A stretch of DNA of 10,173 bases, from positions 1 through 10,173 of the forward strand of contig JAPYPM010000072.1 in NCBI GenBank assembly GCA_029937635.1, written 5' to 3'. The position numbers and the translations under genes were made by a program. This document shows positions 1 through 5,297 of this stretch, one piece after another. The notes under the pieces are model-generated. The model did not search any database. It was not told the origin of the DNA and saw nothing but the letters and a program-made list of their open reading frames with translations. This DNA comes from Nitrospinaceae bacterium (GTDB taxonomy: Bacteria > Nitrospinota > Nitrospinia > Nitrospinales > VA-1). Numbering within the stretch: the stretch's first letter is position 1; each line of letters begins with the position of its first letter.

Positions 1-265
1 CATTGACATAATCTTGGCAATGTTTGAGCCATGAACTTGAATAGGATGAAAAGTATGAATAGTTTTGGAATATGTTTTCCGGGCTTTCAATTTCTTCTAG
101 CTGTACGAGGTAACAATTCTCACAGATATAAGCGTGCAGGGGATAAAATGGTTCTTTTGCTCTAAGTTGATTTTTTTCTAAAAAAGAATTCGCGAGAGGG
201 GATCTCCCTAAATCACAAAATGAAACTAGTTTTGCATCGCAAAAACGACAGGTTAAAAGGTTCAA
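1..265 (-). CDS. Zinc-ribbon SAM methyltransferase, N-terminal fragment (sugar C-methyltransferase type; C-terminus beyond left edge)
   Basis: Eighty-eight codons are visible on the minus strand and stay open to the window edge, so the protein is cut off at its C-terminus. Four cysteines in two CxxC pairs (TCRFCDA near residue 6, ICENCYLVQLEE near residue 52) bracket the segment DLGRSPLANSFL. An aromatic stretch, NYSYFSSYSSSWLKHCQDYV, follows. This order is typical of the putative zinc-binding domain (Methyltransf_13) that precedes the SAM-binding domain in NovU/TylC3-like sugar C-methyltransferases and relatives. Those enzymes methylate carbon atoms of nucleotide-activated deoxysugars. The start is a TTG at 263-265 because a GGAG ribosome site at 271-274 sits 5 nt upstream and the CxxC begins six residues in. 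A GTG at 281-283 is the alternative but lacks a ribosome site. The gene is divergent from the CmcI-family gene. The catalytic domain is not visible, so the reaction is inferred. Confidence 0.85.
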   Translation of the reverse strand, partial: MNLLTCRFCDAKLVSFCDLGRSPLANSFLEKNQLRAKEPFYPLHAYICENCYLVQLEEIESPENIFQNYSYFSSYSSSWLKHCQDYVN

Positions 266-270
266 ATGGT

Positions 271-274
271 CTCC
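271..274 (-). promoter_or_regulatory. Ribosome binding site (GGAG) selecting a TTG start
   Basis: On the minus strand GGAG is followed by the five bases ACCAT and then TTG. This is near-ideal spacing and decides the start of the zinc-ribbon methyltransferase in the absence of any nearby ATG. Confidence 0.6.
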
Positions 275-500
275 GTATTTCACGCTAGAATTTTGTGTGC
301 ATTTATTACTGGGGTTGGGGAAGGTCTTCTTCTCACAGTTTTATATGTTATCTAGAACTACTTTATATATACACTTAAAAAAATATGACCTATGCTAACA
401 CTCTACCAAGGAAAATGAAATCAAAGGGTCTTGTTGGTTTTTTTAGAGTATTACTATCTTTCTTGATGAGGAGAATGGGTGTAAGTGATAAAATCAGTAA

Positions 501-516
501 ATAGAAATTTTTCTAT
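501..516. repeat. Perfect inverted repeat, 7-bp arms, 2-nt spacer
   Basis: ATAGAAA and TTTCTAT flank a TT spacer. The repeat is AT-rich and could be chance. It lies 24 bp upstream of a second, stronger inverted repeat with the same 2-nt spacer, in front of the CmcI-family gene. Confidence 0.5.
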
Positions 517-539
517 AGTTCAAAGTTTTATTAATTTTT

Positions 540-557
540 GTTTCGAAGATTCGAAAC
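540..557. promoter_or_regulatory. Inverted repeat GTTTCGAA-GA-TTCGAAAC, candidate operator
   Basis: This is a perfect 8-bp inverted repeat with a GA spacer, and each arm contains the self-palindromic hexamer TTCGAA. It ends 27 bp before the ATG at 585, where a repressor site or a 5'-UTR hairpin would sit. It does not match a regulator site that I can name. As a hairpin its 2-nt loop is too tight, so a dimeric protein site is the likelier reading. Confidence 0.4.
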
Positions 558-584
558 TCTTAGAGGGTTATTAAGTAACAAGTT

Positions 585-1361
585 ATGGAAATCATTAAAA
601 GTGTAAACCGATCTCTGGGGCTGTCTCAGGATAACATTTTTCGTAAACTATTTAGGATCATTAACTATAGCCTAGAACTACTTTTGGTCAGGCTGTACCA
701 CAAATCTTCTTCTAGGTCTGGAAATATTGTAGATCAGTTTCATTCTCTATACTATTGTTCCCCTGAAAAAACGTGGAACAATACTCGTTGGATGGGCCGC
801 AGAACAATGAGATGTCCTTTAGATCTTTGGGTTTACCAAGAGATCTTATATGAATTAAAACCTGATATTGTCATAGAAACTGGAACGAATGAAGGTGGGG
901 GAGCCCATTTTTTAGCTTCAATAATGGACGTGATTGGGAAAGGAAAAGTTATTGGGGTGGACATAGAAGAGCTAGCTAATCGTGCAGACCACGAAAGAAT
1001 TACATATATTAAAGGTTCATCTATCGATCATAATATTATCAAGAAAGTTTCTGAAATGATTGAATCAGATCATGTTGTATTAGTTATTCTTGATTCAGAT
1101 CACAATATGCCGCACGTTCTAGAAGAAATGAAAATATATAGCGAGTTTGTTACCAAGGGAAGCTATATGATTGTGGAAGATTCAAACGTTAATGGTCACC
1201 CTGTTATGCCTAATTGGGGCCTTGGGCCTTTTGAGGCTATTCAGGAGTTTTTAAGCAAGAACGATTTGTTTGAAGTTGATAAGAGTCGTGAGAAATTTTA
1301 TATGAGCTTTAATCCTAATGGATACCTAAAAAGAACTCATAGAATTACTTCTGCGAGATAA
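585..1361 (+). CDS. CmcI / rhamnosyl O-methyltransferase family protein
   Basis: This 258-residue protein is a class I SAM-dependent methyltransferase of the cephalosporin hydroxylase (CmcI) family. Visible landmarks are the SAM-binding motif I VIETGTNEGGGAHF (96-109), the acidic end of strand 2 GVDIE (124-128), the metal-site-like ILDSDHN (168-174), and YMIVEDSNVNG (194-204). Next come PNWGLGPFEAIQEFL (209-223) and a conserved C-terminal FNPNGYLKR (242-250). Residues 22-37 are hydrophobic and may make it membrane-associated. Despite the family name, members in polysaccharide and glycolipid clusters are usually sugar O-methyltransferases, so methylation of a surface sugar is the likely job; the substrate is unknown. 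The start at ATG 585 is forced by an in-frame TAA at 576-578, yet the nearest purine-rich ribosome site, GAGG (563-566), is 18 nt away. Its end converges on the radical SAM gene, 53 bp away. Confidence 0.88.
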   Translation: MEIIKSVNRSLGLSQDNIFRKLFRIINYSLELLLVRLYHKSSSRSGNIVDQFHSLYYCSPEKTWNNTRWMGRRTMRCPLDLWVYQEILYELKPDIVIETGTNEGGGAHFLASIMDVIGKGKVIGVDIEELANRADHERITYIKGSSIDHNIIKKVSEMIESDHVVLVILDSDHNMPHVLEEMKIYSEFVTKGSYMIVEDSNVNGHPVMPNWGLGPFEAIQEFLSKNDLFEVDKSREKFYMSFNPNGYLKRTHRITSAR

Positions 1362-1378
1362 AACTGCCGCCTACAGTT
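1362..1378. terminator. Weak hairpin between convergent genes
   Basis: AACTG and CAGTT (5-bp stem, 7-nt loop) lie between the two convergent stop codons. On the minus strand the stem runs into TTTT, so it could weakly end transcription of the radical SAM gene. The stem is short and the call is tentative. Confidence 0.2.
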
Positions 1379-1414
1379 AATATTTAAAACCCAAATAGAG
1401 TGATAACAACCATT

Positions 1415-3004
1415 TTATTGCTCAGGACCCCAGGCCATAGGAGGTTCTGGTTTATTGAACAATTTTGAGATTCCAGAATGGTAAAAGAGCCAGCCAACCC
1501 TTCCTGGAAAAACAGAAAAATCCAAGAACTTTACATGATAATAGGCTCTTTTTAGCATCCAAAGAGCACGGGAAAAAAAGAAAAACACGGGAAAAAGAGG
1601 TTGCTCCTTGGTAAAAGGCTTTGCATATTTTAATAGATAATTAAATATTTTTTTTGGAGGCCTAAAAACCGTTAGTAAATAAACCATGCAATTGGCGAAA
1701 GTAGGTGCTGCAATTAGGTAGCTTGTTTTAATGTCTTTAATGTCAACACCGCGTTGCATAAGGTCATTAGCTAACTCGGTGTTTGGAATTGCTCTAAGCG
1801 CAAAAACATTCAGGTTGAAGGGTCGTTTCATACTGTATAGCAAATTTAGCGTGTCAGCGATATCTTGTTGGGTTTCTACTGGGTTATCTATGATAAGGTC
1901 ATAGTCTGGGGGGATCATATATTCTTTATATTCTGCTAAAATAGATGTGGCATGGGGAATGAGTCCTGGTTTGTTAGGCCTATCATAAAACTCAAGCACT
2001 TGATCACTGCCACTTTGTATACCCATTCTTACGCGCTTCATTCCACCCCATACAAGTATCTCAATTTTTTCTTTTTTAACAAAGCTTGGGATGACTCCTA
2101 CAACGAAAAAAGGGATCTCAATTTCTGCTTTCCATTTTTCTGCAAACTCTTTCAAAGTAACCTTTGGGATTGCCATAAAACTATCATCTTGGAAGGAAAC
2201 GGAAGAAAAGTGAGGATGCTTTTTTAAAACATCTTTAACTTCAGCAATTATGTAATCAACAGAGGGGTGTCTGAGTTTACGATAGTTTTTGTCATTCTCA
2301 ATAAACTTTGTATTTGCGCAAAAACTACATTTGTATGGGCACCCAATCGACCAAATCGTCATATAAGTATTGCCCAATCCATATGAGGATAAATAGTCAT
2401 TAGTATTTTGAGGGATAAACCCTTTCCCATGTTTGAAAATCAACTCATTATCGGCATATAACAAAAAAGGGAATTGATCCATCTCTTCAGAAGTATGAAG
2501 AGGCAAAAAATCATTACGTATAATTTCCCCATTATGATTAAACCAGAAGTTTTTAGTTGAGGTGTAGTCACCTCCTTCTTTAAAAGAGGATAGAAATAAT
2601 TTAAAGGCAGTTTCTCCCTCTCCTACACAAATTGCATCCGGGTATTCAATAGCGTCTTCGGGGTGAACAATGGGATGGATACCACCCCAAATTATATATG
2701 TTTTTGGATTGATTTTTTTTGTTAGCTGAATTATTTCTTTCGTAAGGTCTGAATAGGCTGTCATTGAGGAAAAACAAACCAAGTCTGATTTAGCAAAGTG
2801 GGATGCTATACTGTTCAAGTCAGCATCTGAATAAATGCGATCATGTTCTCCAGGTTTGAATAAAAATCTTAATGGATTGTATGCATTGGTCAACGGTAAA
2901 TAACAAACCTCAGTAGATGGGTGAATAGATCTGGCAAAAGATGCCATTTTTCTAAACCCCAAAGCTGTTATGCCATCCTCAATAGAGACGAAGCTAATTT
3001 TCAT
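1415..3004 (-). CDS. B12-binding-domain radical SAM protein (second of tandem pair)
   Basis: This 529-residue protein has the class B radical SAM layout. An N-terminal cobalamin-binding Rossmann-like domain (about 1-145) shows IIWGGIHPIVHPEDA (104-118) and a closing VGEGETAF (127-134). A radical SAM TIM-barrel follows with the 4Fe-4S motif GCPYKCSFC (cysteines 222, 226, 229). Later landmarks are SVSFQDDSF (268-276), the SAM-contacting MGIQSGSD (327-334), and YDLIIDNPVET (368-378). The position usually glycine in the last motif is aspartate. A hydrophobic, aromatic tail (about 430-510) suggests membrane association. Relatives methylate or rearrange unreactive carbons of lipids, cofactors, antibiotics and sugars through a 5'-deoxyadenosyl radical and methylcobalamin; the substrate cannot be told here. 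The ATG is preceded by a close, weak GGTGA. The gene sits 142 bp downstream of its paralogue on the same strand and may be co-transcribed with it. Confidence 0.9.
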   Translation of the reverse strand: MKISFVSIEDGITALGFRKMASFARSIHPSTEVCYLPLTNAYNPLRFLFKPGEHDRIYSDADLNSIASHFAKSDLVCFSSMTAYSDLTKEIIQLTKKINPKTYIIWGGIHPIVHPEDAIEYPDAICVGEGETAFKLFLSSFKEGGDYTSTKNFWFNHNGEIIRNDFLPLHTSEEMDQFPFLLYADNELIFKHGKGFIPQNTNDYLSSYGLGNTYMTIWSIGCPYKCSFCANTKFIENDKNYRKLRHPSVDYIIAEVKDVLKKHPHFSSVSFQDDSFMAIPKVTLKEFAEKWKAEIEIPFFVVGVIPSFVKKEKIEILVWGGMKRVRMGIQSGSDQVLEFYDRPNKPGLIPHATSILAEYKEYMIPPDYDLIIDNPVETQQDIADTLNLLYSMKRPFNLNVFALRAIPNTELANDLMQRGVDIKDIKTSYLIAAPTFANCMVYLLTVFRPPKKIFNYLLKYAKPFTKEQPLFPVFFFFSRALWMLKRAYYHVKFLDFSVFPGRVGWLFYHSGISKLFNKPEPPMAWGPEQ

Positions 3005-3146
3005 TTTTCACCGAAATTTGATTTCTTTCCAAGTAACTTTATTAACTAGGCTGAACAATATCACAATTTATTACTAAAGTTTAGAAGTGCTTTTTGCTCA
3101 ACTAAAATGTTAAAAAAAATCGATCACAATAAGTAATTTTCCGCTT

Positions 3147-4712
3147 TTAGTTTGATTTTATTTTTTCACGGGTAAAAACGTCGAATAGACGTTGTTCAAG
3201 AACGTTGCTGGGCTCAAATTGGTTTTTTGTAAGATTTCTTATGGTGCGAAATATTCGTTTTGGATGTGTTAGATAAGCAACTGAATAGAAAATTCCGTGC
3301 ATAGCGAAAGCTAAAAAAGTTAAAACTCTCCCATTAACCCGATTACAGTAAGATTCCGCCTTGGTAAAATCCATAAAGCCTGCAAGGGAGCGAATATAAT
3401 CATCACTAGGGGGTGGTATTTTACTCTCATCTCTTAAGCGACGATACAGTTCTGAGCCTGGATATGGAGAAAATTTCGTAAAAGTACAATCCTCAGAACC
3501 ATAAATCGCCATTTTCACTGCAAACCAAGCACTTTTTAAAATACTAGTAAGCGTGTCATCGGGGAACCCTATTACAATATTAACTTTCGTTGTATGGCCT
3601 ATCTTATTAGCGGCACGAATACTTTTCACTAATCTGTCTATTTTTACTTTTTTCTTGATTTGCCTTAAAGTTTCTTCAGATGCACTTTCTGGAGCATAAG
3701 TAATCAGACGACATCCAGTGTCATAGAGTGCTTGTAATACTTCCTTGTCCAGTGCTTCAGATCGAGTTCCAGAGGGGAGTTGCCAGGAAACTTTAAGATC
3801 CTTTTGTTTGAGTTCTTCGCAAAAAGAAAGAGCCCAGTCTTTCCGGACAATAGCGGTCAAATCAACAAAGTCTATATTGTTTGCACCGTATTGCCTTACT
3901 AAATACTCAAACTCATCTGCAACATCGACTGGATCGCGCATAATATATCGTGTTGTCCACATGGTCGGACTAGAGCAGAATGTGCACTGATAAGGGCAAC
4001 CTCTAGTGGCATTAATAGGCATATGACGTCCCAAGCCTATGCCCATAGTCCAATTAGGTTGAAAATAATTTTCTACGTTACATAAATCCCAAGCTGGTCT
4101 CGGTATATCATCAATATGCGCTATACGGCTACTTAAACCGTTAGAAGAAAATTGATCTTTTTTATTTATATACGATATTCCGGGAATAGATATAAATTCC
4201 TTAGAATAAAAAATACTGGATACTAATTGTAAGAAGGTGAATTCTCCCTCTCCAGATACAATGAAGTCAACCTCAGGACAGTCACGAAGAACATATTCAG
4301 GTAAAGCTGTGGGATGCTCTCCTCCGACAACAATTATAATTTTTGGAAATCTAGCCTTAATAGCTTTTATTACGTCCCTTTGAATCAACCATTCGTAGGA
4401 ATATAAAAGAGTAACCCCTAGAATTTTTGTTTCTGGTTTAATTCGCGCAAGAATTTCTTCAGTAGAGAGACCTTGAATGTTGTAGTCACCGCATTCTGAG
4501 AGTCGAATGTTAAATATATCATCACCCTGCGCCTCGATAATTTTAACTGGGTAACCGGCTCCTCTAAGTGTGGCAGCAAGATAAGCTAGCGATATAGGAG
4601 GAAGAATTGCTCCACTATGCGATGACTTAGAAGTTACCGAACAAGGGTGAAGTAGTTGGATGTATCGGTCCTCTTTTTTTTGAGCTGAGAAATCTTTATA
4701 TACTTCAGCCAT
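3147..4712 (-). CDS. B12-binding-domain radical SAM protein (first of tandem pair)
   Basis: Numbered from the preferred ATG at 4712, the protein has 521 residues. The cobalamin-binding domain (about 15-175) includes AILPPISLAYLAATLRGAG (35-53), VVGGEHPTALPEYVL (128-142) and VSGEGEFTF (152-160). The radical SAM domain carries NATRGCPYQCTFC (cysteines 239, 243, 246), ITYAPESASEETL (337-349), VNIVIGFPDDT (377-387) and KFSPYPGSELY (413-423). The C-terminal 60 or so residues are amphipathic, as in many BchE-like class B enzymes. An AAGGA at 4723-4727 lies 10 nt before this ATG. A longer frame begins at a TTG (4788-4790) but has no ribosome site, and its extra 26 residues (SSVADKENRR-like) look unconserved and charged. 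The substrate is unknown; context suggests modification of a sugar, lipid or polyprenyl carrier. The downstream paralogue shares its domain order but has very different sequence. Confidence 0.9.
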   Translation of the reverse strand: MAEVYKDFSAQKKEDRYIQLLHPCSVTSKSSHSGAILPPISLAYLAATLRGAGYPVKIIEAQGDDIFNIRLSECGDYNIQGLSTEEILARIKPETKILGVTLLYSYEWLIQRDVIKAIKARFPKIIIVVGGEHPTALPEYVLRDCPEVDFIVSGEGEFTFLQLVSSIFYSKEFISIPGISYINKKDQFSSNGLSSRIAHIDDIPRPAWDLCNVENYFQPNWTMGIGLGRHMPINATRGCPYQCTFCSSPTMWTTRYIMRDPVDVADEFEYLVRQYGANNIDFVDLTAIVRKDWALSFCEELKQKDLKVSWQLPSGTRSEALDKEVLQALYDTGCRLITYAPESASEETLRQIKKKVKIDRLVKSIRAANKIGHTTKVNIVIGFPDDTLTSILKSAWFAVKMAIYGSEDCTFTKFSPYPGSELYRRLRDESKIPPPSDDYIRSLAGFMDFTKAESYCNRVNGRVLTFLAFAMHGIFYSVAYLTHPKRIFRTIRNLTKNQFEPSNVLEQRLFDVFTREKIKSN

Positions 4713-4722
4713 GCGTCGGTTT

Positions 4723-4727
4723 TCCTT
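4723..4727 (-). promoter_or_regulatory. Ribosome binding site (AAGGA) favouring ATG at 4712
   Basis: AAGGA is separated by 10 nt from the ATG on the minus strand. Neither the upstream TTG (4790) nor the intermediate ATG (4763) has a purine-rich leader, so this site supports the shorter protein. Confidence 0.45.
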
Positions 4728-4944
4728 ATCTGCAACCGAACTTGTAGACTGTTTTCTATGCATTGAATTAATTAGTGAGGTAGAGTCCAATATTATAATA
4801 CTCGCGGTAAAATTGTGATCTCAATGAAAAAATTTTTAACCTTCAGAAAAGCATACGAAGATCTCACTAGGGTTTTTTATTTCAGCTAGAAAAATAAAAA
4901 TCAACGTAAAATCATTTTTTCATATACGATTTCTCGATATTTTT

Positions 4945-5030
4945 TTAATAGCCACTAGCAAAATATTATCAGCGTAAGAGCATGATATATTTTCCTGTTG
5001 AGAATTAATAGCACTTAATTTAATATTATC
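4945..5030. repeat. Pair of 26-bp imperfect direct repeats, 60 bp apart
   Basis: Copies at 4945-4970 and 5005-5030 both begin TTAATAGC and end AATATTATC, with 19 of 26 positions identical and mismatches confined to the middle. The offset is exactly 60 bp. They may be paired regulator sites about six helical turns apart, or a duplication remnant. AT-richness raises the chance level. Confidence 0.5.
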
Positions 5031-5053
5031 CGAACCGATTTTTGAAAAAGAAT

Positions 5054-5081
5054 TTTTAAAAACAACATGGTGTTTTTAAAA
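5054..5081. repeat. 11-bp-stem hairpin in intergenic region
   Basis: TTTTAAAAACA (5054-5064) and TGTTTTTAAAA (5071-5081) are perfect reverse complements around the loop ACATGG. The stem is almost all A/T, so it is a poor intrinsic terminator. It may be a protein site or a bidirectional insulator between divergent genes. Confidence 0.5.
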
Positions 5082-5167
5082 TGCCTTGCACTGAGTTTGA
5101 ATTTTTACTTGGTTTTTCTTTAGTTTTTTTAATTTAATAAACACTAAACTTTAAAGTCTTATAGTTT

Positions 5168-5189
5168 TTTAGGCCTAAACCTGAAGGTT
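5168..5189. promoter_or_regulatory. Overlapping palindromes TTTAGGCCTAAA and AACCT-GA-AGGTT
   Basis: A perfect 12-bp palindrome (5168-5179) overlaps by two bases a 5-bp inverted repeat with a GA spacer (5178-5189). The second repeat runs into a -35-like TTGACC (5188-5193). The arrangement looks like an operator next to a promoter for the GT-C gene about 110 bp downstream, but no regulator can be assigned. Confidence 0.35.
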
Positions 5190-5220
5190 GACCCACATCA
5201 GCCTTACTGTCTCAATTATA

Positions 5221-5261
5221 GACCTAATGACCTATTGAATATTTTTTCTTTAGATAAGGTC
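5221..5261. repeat. GACCTA direct repeats with an inverted AAGGTC
   Basis: GACCTAAT (5221-5228) and GACCTATT (5229-5236) are adjacent 8-bp near-repeats. An inverted copy, ATAAGGTC, follows about 18 bp later (5254-5261). They lie 37-77 bp before the GT-C start, a position suitable for an activator or repressor. Confidence 0.35.
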
Positions 5262-5297
5262 GAAATATGTTAAGGAAAATAATGAACAGGGATTTAA

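Larger units (their letters stand above)
266..584. other. Divergent intergenic region between the two methyltransferase genes
   Basis: This 319-bp gap separates two divergent genes and so should carry both promoters. I see no convincing -35/-10 pair on either strand, although the minus strand has an AT-rich TATATATAAAG stretch around 361-371. Two short perfect inverted repeats (501-516 and 540-557) lie close to the plus-strand gene. A 29-codon open frame at 415-504 begins with ATG just 2 nt after an AAGGA; I do not regard it as an established gene. No RNA gene is recognisable. Confidence 0.6.
4713..5297. other. Structured AT-rich divergent intergenic region
   Basis: About 585 bp separate the radical SAM start (minus) from the GT-C start (plus). 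The gap is markedly T-rich. It contains a 60-bp-spaced pair of imperfect direct repeats (4945-4970, 5005-5030), an 11-bp-stem hairpin (5054-5081), nested palindromes (5168-5189), repeated GACCTA boxes (5221-5234), and a minimal upstream frame overlapping the GT-C start. A TTGACC (5188-5193) resembles a -35 box, but the AT-rich candidates downstream (AATTAT 5214-5219) are spaced too far for a confident sigma-70 promoter. On the minus strand a 51-codon frame (4920-5075) is open but has no usable start. No known RNA family is recognised. Confidence 0.6.

Noticed and set aside
1952..2227. Plus-strand 91-codon open frame
   Set aside because: It lies antisense within the radical SAM core of the minus-strand gene, which has clear motifs. 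Its translation is low-complexity and has no recognisable domain.
3745..3990. Plus-strand 81-codon open frame
   Set aside because: It is antisense to the radical SAM domain of the first tandem gene, with no ribosome site or family resemblance.
3122..4820. Inverted 9-mers GATCACAAT (3122-3130) and ATTGTGATC (4812-4820) flanking the first radical SAM gene
   Set aside because: A 9-bp match in AT-rich DNA is expected by chance. There is no transposase, target duplication or extension of the match, so it is not evidence of a mobile element. The TGTGA half-site alone does not make a CRP site.
4824..4889. Plus-strand 21-codon frame starting MKKFLTF
   Set aside because: It has no ribosome site, is very short and lies in AT-rich intergenic DNA.
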